DNA of 64,000 nt from NCBI GenBank assembly GCA_036006525.1, contig DASYPP010000047.1:8305-72304 (forward strand), read 5' to 3'. Under the pieces are notes generated by a model. It was not told the DNA's origin and did not search any database. It saw only the letters and a list, made by a program, of their open reading frames with translations. The stretch is from DASYPP01 sp036006525 (GTDB taxonomy: Bacteria > Gemmatimonadota > Gemmatimonadetes > Gemmatimonadales > GWC2-71-9). This document shows positions 24,626 to 32,099 of this stretch, piece by piece. The first letter of the stretch is position 1. Every line of letters begins with the position of its first letter. A program made the position numbers and the translations under genes.

Positions 24626-25675
24626 TCACCCCTGGCTGGCCACCTGCCCCGGGATCGATTCTCTCTTGGCCTGCTGGAACGCCATTCCCTTGAGCCGCGC
24701 GATCCGCTGGTTCATTGGCGGGTGAGAGGCAAGGAAGTCCGCCAGCTTTCCTTCCTTGTTGTTGAGGGCCCGGGCCGAGGGGTCCACGATGCAGAGGTGA
24801 GCGGCGCCCTGGGTGATGGACTTGGTGGGTTCCTTCGCGGCCTCCAGCTTTTCCAGCGCGGTGGCCAGCGCCTGCGGGTTCCGGGTGAATTGCGCCGAAG
24901 AGGCGTCGGCCAGGTATTCTCGCTTGCGGCTCACGGCCATCGCCAGGATCCGGGAGATGATCGGTGCCAGGATCAGGGTAATGACCCACAGCACCAGGAT
25001 GAGAATCGCGAGCTGGTTGCCCCCGCCCTTCTTGCTGCCGCCACCGCGGCCGCCGCCGCTCGCGAGGGCGCGGCCTCCGCCCCGGCCCAGCATCCGGCCC
25101 ATGCCGTCCGACATCAGCGCGATCGCGCCGACCATGGCGGCGAGCAGGGTCATCAGCCGCACGTCGAGGTTGCTGATATGCGCCATCTCGTGCGCGATCA
25201 CCGCCTGGAGCTCATCCCGGTTGAGCGTGGTGAGCAGCCCCTCGGTGACCGCGATGTTGGCGTGCTGCTGGTCGAGCCCGGTGGCAAAGGCATTGGGATC
25301 GGAATCCGGAACCACCCAGATCCTGGGGCGCGGCAACCCGGAGGCGATGGCCATCTCTTCGACCACGTTGACCAGCTGCTTCTGCTCCGGCGTGGCCGGC
25401 TCGATGATCTCCCAGGCCCCGGCGGCCCACAATACCCGGGCCGGACCCTTCTTGAAGGAGTACCAGCAGATGCCCAGTCCCACGGCCGTCAGGATCAGGC
25501 CGATGATGGGAATGGTATGATGGTAGGACTGGGCCGGCGCATCCCGGGTCAGCAGATAAAAGCCCAGGTCGCCGCCGAAGCCGACCCAGGCAAAGAAGAG
25601 GATGAAACCAAAGACCAGCCAGCGGGTGCGCTTGCGGTTGGCGTCTTGTTGTGCGAAGAGATTGGGGGCAGTCAT
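24626..25675 (-). CDS. htpX: HtpX-like M48 zinc metalloprotease
   Basis: A 349-residue inner-membrane protease of the HtpX/M48B type involved in membrane-protein quality control. Two N-terminal spans lie at about 20-38 and 50-68. The zinc site HEMAH is in QAVIAHEMAHISNLDVR, with the third ligand Glu in SRKREYLADASSAQFT. Two spans between them (LMTLLAAMVGAIALM and LAILILVLWVITLILAPI) are separated by a Gly-rich linker, GGGRGGGSKKGGG. ATG 25675 was chosen because the longer frame upstream only translates the heptad element (LLTAYRSLLTS). The neighbour LemA gene, on the same strand upstream, is a common partner of htpX. The heptad element lies between them and may end translation of the upstream message. 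The Gly-rich linker is longer than in E. coli HtpX. Confidence 0.92.
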   Translation of the reverse strand: MTAPNLFAQQDANRKRTRWLVFGFILFFAWVGFGGDLGFYLLTRDAPAQSYHHTIPIIGLILTAVGLGICWYSFKKGPARVLWAAGAWEIIEPATPEQKQLVNVVEEMAIASGLPRPRIWVVPDSDPNAFATGLDQQHANIAVTEGLLTTLNRDELQAVIAHEMAHISNLDVRLMTLLAAMVGAIALMSDGMGRMLGRGGGRALASGGGRGGGSKKGGGNQLAILILVLWVITLILAPIISRILAMAVSRKREYLADASSAQFTRNPQALATALEKLEAAKEPTKSITQGAAHLCIVDPSARALNNKEGKLADFLASHPPMNQRIARLKGMAFQQAKRESIPGQVASQG

Positions 25676-25679
25676 AGAT

Positions 25680-25772
25680 GTGAGCAGTGAGCGGTAAGCA
25701 GTAAGCAGGACAGGCATCGACCATCCGGATCGTGAAACCGGTCCCGCTTACTTCTTACTGCTTACTGCTTAC
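25680..25772. repeat. Facing heptad arms, GTAAGCA family
   Basis: The left arm (25680-25709) is GTGAGCA, GTGAGCG, GTAAGCA, GTAAGCA plus GG. The right arm (25743-25772) is the reverse complement of GTAAGCA, GTAAGCA, GTAAGAA, GTAAGC plus GGG. Arm length (30), heptad count and the GG end match the element at 13882-13971. Stops occur in all three frames from each side. It lies between the lemA stop and the htpX start, both on the minus strand. Confidence 0.75.
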
Positions 25773-25777
25773 ACGGT

Positions 25778-26335
25778 TTACATAGCCAGATCGACTTTGG
25801 GCACCGCGCGCTCCGCGGCATCCTCGATCTCCCAGAGTTCCGCGGGCACCGCCTTGGCCATGCCGGCTACCATGCTGGCCGGGAACTGCATCTGCCTGGT
25901 GTTGTACTGGGTCGCCGTATCGTTATACATCTGGCGCGCAAAACCGATCTTGTTCTCGGTGCTGGTCAGCTCTTCCTGCAGCTGGGCGACGTTGCCGGTC
26001 GCCTTGAGGTCGGGGTACGCCTCGGTCAGCGCGAACAGCCGTCCCAGAGCCTGGGTCAGCTCACCCTCCGCCTTGGCGGTCTGGCCCACGCCGGTGGCGT
26101 TGACCGCCTTGTTGCGGGCCGTGATCACCGCCTCCAGCGTGCTCTTCTCGAAATTCATCGCGCCCTTGACGGTGTTGACCAGGTTCGGAATCAGGTCGTG
26201 CCGGCGCTTGAGCTGGACATCGATCTGTTTCCAGGCGTTGGCCACCTGGTTCTTGAGCGCGATGAGCGCGTTGTAGGTGACCACGAACCACAGGGCGATG
26301 GCCACCAGGACGGCGATGACGATGTAGGGACCCAT
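25778..26335 (-). CDS. lemA: LemA family protein
   Basis: A 185-residue protein with one N-terminal transmembrane helix (about 4-22, YIVIAVLVAIALWFVVTYN) and a four-helix-bundle domain exposed to the cytoplasm or periplasm. Family signatures are clear: NQVANAWKQIDVQLKRRHDL, LIPNLVNTVKGAMNFE, LEAVITARN, and NKIGFARQMYNDTATQYN followed by FPASMVAG. LemA proteins are common beside htpX or membrane proteases and are linked to envelope homeostasis, although the molecular role is not settled. GAGG precedes the ATG at a suitable distance. It is followed by htpX after the heptad element and preceded by the MerR-like gene only 11 bases upstream, so it might be at the end of that regulator operon. Confidence 0.93.
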   Translation of the reverse strand: MGPYIVIAVLVAIALWFVVTYNALIALKNQVANAWKQIDVQLKRRHDLIPNLVNTVKGAMNFEKSTLEAVITARNKAVNATGVGQTAKAEGELTQALGRLFALTEAYPDLKATGNVAQLQEELTSTENKIGFARQMYNDTATQYNTRQMQFPASMVAGMAKAVPAELWEIEDAAERAVPKVDLAM

Positions 26336-26346
26336 GCGAGCCTCGT

Positions 26347-27003
26347 TCAGGGAGTGGAATCGGCGTTGTCCGGTATGAGGCTGTGCAGGGCCCCCCGGAA
26401 TGCCGCGAGTAAGGTCGCCTCATCCGGGGGATGGCGGAAGAGGGGATGGCGCTCGTCGATCAGGACCTCGATGCCGGGCCCCAGGGTTACCCGGCGGCAG
26501 GCGGTGACCCGGGCCTCGCTGGCGTCCTCGGCGTGGGCCCAGTCCTGGATGACCCGGCCCACCTTGCCCCGGGGCGCGCCGCTCTGAACCAGCGTAATCC
26601 GGGAAGGTCCCGGCAGGTTGGGGCCCAGGGCGGAAGCCACCCGGCGTTCCAGCACGTCCCCCGCCTGGTCGCCCAGGTCGCGGGTGATGGCGCCGAGGGT
26701 AGCGCCTTCCATCTGGCGCTGCTTGATCGCGAGGACCTGGAGCAGGTGGCGATAGGAATAGATCGCCGCGGTCCCGCGCCCTTCCGGCGGGCTGACCAGC
26801 CCCTGGGCGACATAGAACCGGATGGTGCGTTCACTGGGGCGGGCACGGGCGGAGACGTTGAGCGGAAAGACGCCGGAAGCTTCGAGGATGGCGCCGGCCA
26901 GCGCAGACAGGTCCCGAAGGCTCCAGGGCGCCAGGGCGCGATACTCCCGGAGCACTCGCAGCGGATCGGCCCCGGTGGTCCCGGGAAGCCGCGGCGCAGT
27001 CAT
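26347..27003 (-). CDS. MerR-like transcriptional regulator
   Basis: A 218-residue putative regulator. After about 55 residues of helical N-terminus comes a MerR-type winged helix-turn-helix (about 55-105): RPSERTIRFYVAQGLVSPPE, then the wing GRGTAAIYSYRHLLQVLAIK, which matches the usual RTIRYY-x-GLL pattern. The first recognition helix seems displaced compared with classical MerR, which starts at residue 1-5. The C-terminal half has a small beta-rich segment (RRVTLGPGIEVLIDERHPLF) in place of a long coiled coil. Its ATG overlaps the upstream receiver gene's stop by four bases, so it is the third gene of an AraC-like, CheY-like, MerR-like operon. No effector-binding cysteines are seen. Target genes unknown; lemA directly downstream is a candidate. 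Confidence 0.82.
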   Translation of the reverse strand: MTAPRLPGTTGADPLRVLREYRALAPWSLRDLSALAGAILEASGVFPLNVSARARPSERTIRFYVAQGLVSPPEGRGTAAIYSYRHLLQVLAIKQRQMEGATLGAITRDLGDQAGDVLERRVASALGPNLPGPSRITLVQSGAPRGKVGRVIQDWAHAEDASEARVTACRRVTLGPGIEVLIDERHPLFRHPPDEATLLAAFRGALHSLIPDNADSTP

Positions 27004-27410
27004 CCCTGGCCGTTGCCGAGCTTGGGTTCGGACCGGCCGGATTCCCCAGGCAGCACCGCGAGGATCATCTGATGAAGCGTTTCGAAATTGAATGGCTTGT
27101 CGAGCAGGGGCCGGTGCTTCAATTCCTCCGACCAGTCCCGCGAGGCGCCATCGGGGTCGCCGCTCATCAGGATGATCCGGTCCCGCAATTCCGGCCAGCG
27201 CCGCACAATGGCGACGAAGAGGGCGTCGCCCGCCATGAGCGGCATCCGGATATCCAGGAGGATCGCGTCAAACCGGTCGTGCGCGAGCAGCTCGTAGGCG
27301 GAATCGCCGCTCCCGGCGGACACCGCGTCGTACCCGAAATGGCGCAGCGCGCGCTCCAGGGCGCGGCGCACTGCGAGTTCGTCGTCCACGATTAGCACAC
27401 GGTACGTCAT
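27000..27410 (-). CDS. Single-domain response regulator
   Basis: A 136-residue receiver with no output domain. The acidic pair is in LIVDDELAVRR (Asp9-Asp10), the phosphoacceptor Asp is at about 53 in AILLDIRMPLMAGD, the Ser position is in ILMSGDPDG, and the Lys is in LLDKPFNFETL. A 20-residue disordered tail, SGRSEPKLGNGQG, follows. It overlaps genes on both sides by four bases (ATGA), so it is translated together with the AraC-like and MerR-like regulators. The arrangement suggests that phosphorylation of this receiver modulates one of those two DNA-binding proteins, which is an inference. No sensor kinase is encoded nearby. Confidence 0.9.
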   Translation of the reverse strand: MTYRVLIVDDELAVRRALERALRHFGYDAVSAGSGDSAYELLAHDRFDAILLDIRMPLMAGDALFVAIVRRWPELRDRIILMSGDPDGASRDWSEELKHRPLLDKPFNFETLHQMILAVLPGESGRSEPKLGNGQG

Positions 27411-28183
27411 GATGCCGCCTGGCGCAGACTGGTGAAATAACGCTTGGTGACCAGGGCCAACGCCTCGTCGACCGTCAGGCTCAGCCGCAACTCGCCGGCC
27501 GTGACACCAAATACTTCCTTGAACTGGTTCTGCAGGCTGCGGGTCTTTCCGTACCCCAGCTTGAGCGCGACGTCCTCCACCGTGTATCCCGGGTCCTGGA
27601 GCAGCCGGTGCGCATAGAGCAACCGGGCGAGCACCAGGACCATGCGGGGCGAGGGCAGGCCCATTTTCGCGAACCAGCGTTCGCAGGTCCGCCGCTGCAG
27701 TCCCATCCGGTACGCCAGCGCCGTCACTGAGCCCGCATCGGGCGGCGCGTACAACATCGTCTCCAGCGTCTGCCGCACCCGGCCCGGCAATCCTTCCAGC
27801 AATCCCTCCAGCGCCTGGATCACTTTGCGAGAGGCGCTCTCTTCCAGCTCATCACGGAGCACCGCGCGAAGCGCCGCGGGTGAATCGTCGAACCGGGCGA
27901 AAATCACCCGGCGGATCCCGATCCGTCCCAGCTCCAGCAGCACACCCGCCGTCTCCGGAGAGAGCGTGGTGTAGAGCAGTACCGGCAGCGACGGAAATAA
28001 AAGCCGCAGCCGTTCGATCTCCCGGGTGCGCGGTGCGTCGCCAAACATCGGGTCCAGCACCGCCGCCTCGACCGGGCGCTGGCGGATCGTGTCTACGACG
28101 TCGCCCCACGAGGCGAGTCCGACGAAATCGTACAGTTTCGCGTCAGCTGTACGAAGCTGATGCAGTCGGACAGCGGGGACCAT
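27407..28183 (-). CDS. AraC-type regulator with receiver-like N-terminal domain
   Basis: A 258-residue transcription factor. Residues 1-115 resemble a degenerate receiver (VEAAVLDPMFGDAPRTREIE, then SLPVLLYTTLSPETAGVLLE). It contains an Asp in the acceptor-like strand, but the acidic pair and conserved Lys are not recognisable. Residues 150-250 are an AraC/XylS double helix-turn-helix with a well-formed second motif, YTVEDVALKLGYGKTRSLQN. The first (SVTALAYRMGLQRRTCERWF) is also good. ATG 28183 was preferred because the frame upstream runs through the repeated operator-like DNA; no ribosome-binding site is visible. It is the first gene of a three-regulator operon and diverges from a small lipoprotein gene. 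Two 16-base direct repeats upstream are likely binding sites. Confidence 0.82.
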   Translation of the reverse strand: MVPAVRLHQLRTADAKLYDFVGLASWGDVVDTIRQRPVEAAVLDPMFGDAPRTREIERLRLLFPSLPVLLYTTLSPETAGVLLELGRIGIRRVIFARFDDSPAALRAVLRDELEESASRKVIQALEGLLEGLPGRVRQTLETMLYAPPDAGSVTALAYRMGLQRRTCERWFAKMGLPSPRMVLVLARLLYAHRLLQDPGYTVEDVALKLGYGKTRSLQNQFKEVFGVTAGELRLSLTVDEALALVTKRYFTSLRQAAS

Positions 28184-28202
28184 CGCCAGGAGGAGTTTCG
28201 AA

Positions 28203-28239
28203 TGTCGCAAAAAGGGCCCTCGTTGTCGCAAAATGGGCC
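28203..28239. promoter_or_regulatory. Paired operator-like direct repeats, 21 bases apart
   Basis: TGTCGCAAAAAGGGCC (28203-28218) and TGTCGCAAAATGGGCC (28224-28239) differ at one base. Their starts are 21 bases apart, two helical turns, which places both on one face of the DNA. They lie in the 124-base gap between the AraC-like regulator and the small lipoprotein, where an AraC-type dimer could bind. Confidence 0.6.
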
Positions 28240-28307
28240 TAATTCGCCCACCCCGCGGCCGCGATGTTTGAACTGCCCCCACGAACTTACCGCCAAGGAG
28301 TCGACTG

Positions 28308-28445
28308 ATGTCCACCACCAAGCGTATCGCCCTCGCCCTGCTCGTCGCCACGATGTTCGGAACCGCAGCCTGCGCGGACTCCACGGGTCCCAGGAATGAT
28401 ACGACCTGCACGGAGACCCAGGGCACCGGCGGACGGTGCCACTAA
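28308..28445 (+). CDS. 45-residue lipoprotein
   Basis: A very small secreted lipoprotein. AAGGAG (28295-28300) sits 7 bases before ATG 28308, an excellent site. The protein begins MSTTKRIALALLVATMFGTA, a signal peptide ending in a lipobox with Cys22. The mature chain is only 24 residues, polar, Thr- and Gly-rich, with two further cysteines (Cys34 and Cys44) that could bridge. It ends GGRCH. It diverges from the three-regulator operon and is convergent with the TPR gene, whose stop is only 5 bases away. The strong ribosome-binding site, lipobox and operator-like repeats upstream make it likely to be real despite its size. Function unknown; it could be a signal or an envelope stress reporter. 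Confidence 0.72.
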   Translation: MSTTKRIALALLVATMFGTAACADSTGPRNDTTCTETQGTGGRCH

Positions 28446-28449
28446 GGCG

Positions 28450-29751
28450 TCAGGCGTACGCTCCTGCGGCGACCAGTTCGCGCAGCCCGGCGGAAACCTC
28501 GGCAACGGCCGGAGCCATATCGATGGCTTCGGCCGCTGTGACTTTGAGGTCCTGCTCGTCGTGACACACTTCGAGATTCCGGAGCACACGGTCCACCCGG
28601 AAGTACCACTCGTTCAGCCGACGCTCCTCCGCCATTCCGAGGGCCTCGCGTAACACCGCGCGGGCCCGGCTGTCCTTGCCGAAACGGGCGAAGCCGATTC
28701 CAACCTTGTACCGGTAGTCGATCGCCATGCTGGGAGGCATCCGAGCTTCAAACGTCCGCGCCTCCTGGCGAAATCGCTCGAATGCGATCCGGTTGCCGAC
28801 CGCGGATTCCATCTCCATCAGTTCGAGGCAGGTATTGGCCCGAATGATGAAGCTCGAATCGGAGCTCAGCACCATGTTATAGCATTGCCGCGCGGCGTCG
28901 TACGCGCCGACGGCGCGAAGCCCGATGCCCAGGTCGCCCAGCACCCGGGTCCGTTGCAACTCGTCTCGCAGCGAGAGGAGCGCACGGTACCGGGTGAGCA
29001 GCGCGTCGTGGAGATTGCCCTGCCGGTCCAGCACCACCGAAAGGTCGGAGAGCGCGCGCCCGTGTACGTCGGCCAGCTCCGGGGACCCGGTTTCCGCGAC
29101 GACCAGCTCCAGGATCTCGCGCGAAGTCGGGAGATTGCCCTGGCCCCGGAGCACGTTGGCCTTGCCGATCCGGGCCAGCATCACGGTGCCGACATCCCGC
29201 GTCTCAACCCCGGCCTGTTCCGCCAGGTTGTAGGACAGGTTGGCCGGCTCCCAGCGCGCCAGCATCCGGTTCAGCCGGGCGACGAACAGCGCCATGGTCG
29301 CGGCATCCACCGGTGGAATCGCGTCCCGGTAGGTGCGGCCCCCCAGCCGCAGGATGTCGAGCGCTTCCTCGAATCGGCCTTCGTGCTCCAGGTAATAGGC
29401 ATATGCCACCAGCGCCATGCGCAGGATGGCATCCCGGTGCTCCGGCTCGCTGCTCACCGAGTCCACGATACCGCGGGTGTGGGCCACCTCGGTTTCCTCG
29501 GTCGGCAGTTCGACCAGAAACTTCCGAGTGCTCTCCAGCTGCCAGCGGAAACCTTCGATGTCGTCGGGATTGTCGGTGATCGTGAGACGGCGGTCCACCA
29601 GGCGGGCAACCAGGTACGCGCCCAGCGCGATGCGGGCGGGAACATCGAGGCCTCGCTCCCGTTCGGCGCGGGCGCGGGTCAGGAACGGGGCAAAATCGAG
29701 ATGGTCGGTGGAACTGTCGGAAGTAAAGAGTTCCAGAGCTGAAACCGCCAC
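28450..29751 (-). CDS. TPR-repeat protein of unknown function
   Basis: A 433-residue soluble, mostly helical protein made of degenerate TPR hairpins from about 110 onward (AILRMALVAYAYYLEHEGRF, NVLRGQGNLPTSREILELVV, VLGDLGIGLRAVGAYDAARQ). The N-terminal segment contains FLTRARAERERGLDVPARIA. There is no DNA-binding motif. It ends ALRELVAAGAYA-like. I chose GTG 29751, preceded by GGGAGG at a 4-base gap, because the frame upstream (61 more codons) lacks a ribosome-binding site and reads as intergenic. In sporulation or quorum systems TPR proteins of this sort bind peptides, but nothing here supports that directly. It is convergent with the 45-residue lipoprotein, which makes a peptide-receptor link tempting but unproven. 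Confidence 0.78.
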   Translation of the reverse strand: MAVSALELFTSDSSTDHLDFAPFLTRARAERERGLDVPARIALGAYLVARLVDRRLTITDNPDDIEGFRWQLESTRKFLVELPTEETEVAHTRGIVDSVSSEPEHRDAILRMALVAYAYYLEHEGRFEEALDILRLGGRTYRDAIPPVDAATMALFVARLNRMLARWEPANLSYNLAEQAGVETRDVGTVMLARIGKANVLRGQGNLPTSREILELVVAETGSPELADVHGRALSDLSVVLDRQGNLHDALLTRYRALLSLRDELQRTRVLGDLGIGLRAVGAYDAARQCYNMVLSSDSSFIIRANTCLELMEMESAVGNRIAFERFRQEARTFEARMPPSMAIDYRYKVGIGFARFGKDSRARAVLREALGMAEERRLNEWYFRVDRVLRNLEVCHDEQDLKVTAAEAIDMAPAVAEVSAGLRELVAAGAYA

Positions 29752-30052
29752 CTTGCCTCCCAGAGAATGAACCCCAACGGCACGAGCCCTACGGGCTAGT
29801 ATGCCGTATGCGGTTCCGCCTAGCAAGACCTCTGGGGGTGAGGGACCTGCCTGGACTGCTCCATCGATCAGGTCCTCCATAATGGCAGGAAGCATGCCCC
29901 CTGGACGACTCCATCGCCATCCACCCAACCGCATACAGCCTATGGACCTGTCACCCGACGCAGGGTTGCAGCCGGTAACCGCTCGCGCTTTTGTGTTGCG
30001 TCCCGCATTCGTTGGATGCCGACCGGCGCATCACTCGACGTTAGACTGGGTC

Positions 30053-30484
30053 ATGCAACGGGGCATGACGTTGATCGAACTGGCCATTGTGCTGGTGCTT
30101 ATGGGACTCCTGGCCGGTGCGGCCGGACCCAGTGTCGCCGGCCTGCGAGACCGCTACTTCGTCACCAGCATGGCCAGCGCGGTGGCCAACGCCCACAACC
30201 GGGCTCGAATCCACGCAGTGATGACCGGTGCGGCCACCGAACTCGAAGTGCGGGCCGATTCGTTGATCGTGCGCAGTATGACCGGAAGTGACACCACGCT
30301 GGTCTGGGCGGCGCCGGGCCCGGCGAGCCAGGGCATCACCCTGGGCGGCGCTCCCCGGGTCCTGCAGTTCGCGCCCACCGGCGTCACCATGGGCTTCGCC
30401 AACGCCACCTTCGTTCTGACCCGCGGGAGCGGCCACCGCCAGGTTGTCGTGTCACGGCTGGGGCGGGTCCGCGTGCTGCCCTGA
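30053..30484 (+). CDS. GspH-like type II secretion/type IV pilus pseudopilin
   Basis: A 143-residue pseudopilin. It has the prepilin peptidase site MQRG followed by MTLIELAIVLVLMGLLAGA: a 4-residue leader, cleavage after Gly4, conserved Glu5 of the mature chain, and a hydrophobic helix. The remaining 100 residues form a beta-rich GspH/FimT-like domain (HAVMTGAATELEVRADSLIV; VLQFAPTGVTMGFANATFVL). ATG 30053 was chosen because the leader must begin here; the open frame 84 codons upstream is non-coding. No other secretion or pilus gene lies in the window. It may be an orphan minor pilin assembled by a machine encoded elsewhere. It diverges from the TPR gene across about 300 bases in which I see no further gene. 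Confidence 0.87.
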   Translation: MQRGMTLIELAIVLVLMGLLAGAAGPSVAGLRDRYFVTSMASAVANAHNRARIHAVMTGAATELEVRADSLIVRSMTGSDTTLVWAAPGPASQGITLGGAPRVLQFAPTGVTMGFANATFVLTRGSGHRQVVVSRLGRVRVLP

Positions 30485-30567
30485 ACCCGGCCTCGGTGGT
30501 TTGTTGACGGCACCATCCAGGTTGGGGGGTCCGGAGGCCGGTCTGGCTCCGGACCATTTTCTTGCTG

Positions 30568-30969
30568 TCACCCTCCACGCTTCATTTCCGTCCCGACGTT
30601 CTCCAATCCGTACTTCCGGAGTTTCGCAAGCATCGTCGATCGGGCAATCCCCAGGATCCGCGCCGCCTGTCGCCGGTTGCCGTGAGTGTGCCGCAGGGTC
30701 AGAGCGATGTGGCGCCGCTCCGCCTCCTCGAGAGAGTCGGGCGGATGGGACCCCGAAGGGTTCAACGCCTCCTGCAACCGGGGCAGGTCCAGTCCGGGCA
30801 ACCGCAGGTCGAGGGCGAGAAAATCGAGACCCGGCGTAGCGAGCGCTTCTGCCGCTTCCCCCGGTGTCGCCGCGGTCACCAGCACATGGCCGGCCGAGCG
30901 CAGGATCTCCTCAACCCCTCGGCGCCGCGTGACGTCCGGGACCAGGCTCAGGGTGTGGAACGGAGGCAT
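30568..30969 (-). CDS. Receiver-like plus Fis-type DNA-binding protein without AAA+ domain
   Basis: A 133-residue protein. Residues 1-65 look like a shrunken receiver (TLSLVPDVTRRRGVEEILRS, then LDFLALDLRLPGLDL). An Asp stands near the usual acceptor position, but the domain is about half the normal length. Residues 80-125 are a Fis-type helix-turn-helix (SLEEAERRHIALTLRHTHGN, RRQAARILGIARSTMLAKLR), the kind that ends NtrC-family activators. The whole sigma-54-interacting AAA+ domain is absent, so it cannot activate sigma-54 transcription itself. It may be a repressor or a reduced two-domain regulator of the ActR/PrrA kind. It is convergent with the pseudopilin and divergent from the OB/HD gene, whose control is a possible job. 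Confidence 0.82.
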   Translation of the reverse strand: MPPFHTLSLVPDVTRRRGVEEILRSAGHVLVTAATPGEAAEALATPGLDFLALDLRLPGLDLPRLQEALNPSGSHPPDSLEEAERRHIALTLRHTHGNRRQAARILGIARSTMLAKLRKYGLENVGTEMKRGG

Positions 30970-31051
30970 CCCCTAAGATAGGCGTTTTTCTGCTTACCGG
31001 CGGCGGGGATTTGGTACCAACTTTTTGGGCCCGGGATCCCATCTTGTCGCC

Positions 31052-32050
31052 ATGCTGACGCTGACCAGGCTGGATGGCGTGGTGGACCTGAACCGGCTGG
31101 AGATCGGAGCCCCGGTGAGCGAACCGCTCCTGGTCTGGGACGTGGAGCAACGCTCGGCGGGAACCCAGCCGTTCGTGGTCCTCACACTCGGCAACTGCAA
31201 AGGCAGGCTCCAGAGCGCGCCGTTCTGGCCCGAAGACCTGCCCAAGCTGGAAGGTATCGAGCGGGGCGCCGTCGTCAGCGTCCACGGGGAGATCGCGACC
31301 TACCGGGAACGGCGGCAGCTGAAGGTTGCCCAGATCCGGCCGCTCCCCCGAGACGGCGTGGCGTGGCCGGCCCTGATGCCGTCGGTTGGAGATACCAGAA
31401 CGTATTGGGACCAGCTGGATCAGTGGCGCCACGGCACGAGCGCACCCCGGCTTCGCTCCGTGCTCGACCTATTCTATGAGGACTCGGAGTTTCGCCAGGC
31501 TTATGGTGAGTGCCCCGCCAGCTTGAGCGGGCATCACGCCAGGCTGGGAGGGCTGCTGCAACACACCTGCGAAGTCGCCCGGATCGGTCTCTGCCTCGCG
31601 GAAACCACGGGAGCGGATCGGGACCTGGTCCTGGCCGGCGCGCTGCTCCATGACATCGGCAAGCTGGAGAGCTATACCTGGAGCGGCACCTTTGCCATGA
31701 CCGACCGGGGTTCCCTTTGCGGTCACGTCGTGCTGGGATCGCTCATGCTGGCAGCTCGGCTGGGCGCGGCCCCACCAACCCTTTGCTCCGGCCCGGAGCA
31801 CAACCTGCTGCACCACCTGATCCTGTCACACCACGGATTGCTGGAACACGGCGCGCCCGTCACCCCGATGACGCTGGAAGCCGAGGTGCTCCATTTCGCC
31901 GATAACGCGAGCGCCCGGACGGGCAGCATGGGCGAGGCGCTGGAGGACCCGCAGAATTTTTCGGGAACGGACCCGGTGAGCGCCAGGCCGGTGTGGCAAC
32001 TGGATCGGCGGCGGGTGTACCGGGGAAAATCGGATTGGGGGAGAAAATAG
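31052..32050 (+). CDS. OB-fold plus HD-domain protein (YhaM-like 3'-5' exoribonuclease)
   Basis: A 332-residue cytoplasmic protein. An N-terminal OB fold (about 15-100; FVVLTLGNCKGRLQSAPFWP, GAVVSVHGEIATYRERRQLK) resembles tRNA-anticodon-binding domains. Residues 125-330 are an HD phosphohydrolase with HHARLGGLLQHTCEVARIG, the metal motif LLHDIGK, HVVLGS, and HHLILSHHGLLEHGAPVTP. This order and spacing match YhaM-type 3'-5' exoribonucleases, and also Cas3-unrelated HD nucleases. Metal ligands appear intact. ATG 31052 was preferred over a TTG nine codons upstream. No strong ribosome-binding site is visible. The gene is followed by a clean hairpin. Family good, RNA substrate assumed. Confidence 0.87.
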   Translation: MLTLTRLDGVVDLNRLEIGAPVSEPLLVWDVEQRSAGTQPFVVLTLGNCKGRLQSAPFWPEDLPKLEGIERGAVVSVHGEIATYRERRQLKVAQIRPLPRDGVAWPALMPSVGDTRTYWDQLDQWRHGTSAPRLRSVLDLFYEDSEFRQAYGECPASLSGHHARLGGLLQHTCEVARIGLCLAETTGADRDLVLAGALLHDIGKLESYTWSGTFAMTDRGSLCGHVVLGSLMLAARLGAAPPTLCSGPEHNLLHHLILSHHGLLEHGAPVTPMTLEAEVLHFADNASARTGSMGEALEDPQNFSGTDPVSARPVWQLDRRRVYRGKSDWGRK

Positions 32051-32055
32051 AACGA

Positions 32056-32079
32056 CCGCCTAACCCTCAGATTAGGCGG
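32056..32079 (+). terminator. Hairpin after the OB/HD gene
   Basis: CCGCCTAA (32056-32063) pairs perfectly with TTAGGCGG (32072-32079) over an 8-base loop, five bases after the stop. No T-run follows, so a factor-independent terminator is possible but weak. Confidence 0.55.
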
Positions 32080-32099
32080 CCGTCCCCACATTGACTACC

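Noticed and set aside
25675..25717. ATG 14 codons upstream of the htpX start
   Set aside because: The additional codons translate heptad repeats (LLTAYRSLLTS) and do not belong to an HtpX N-terminus.
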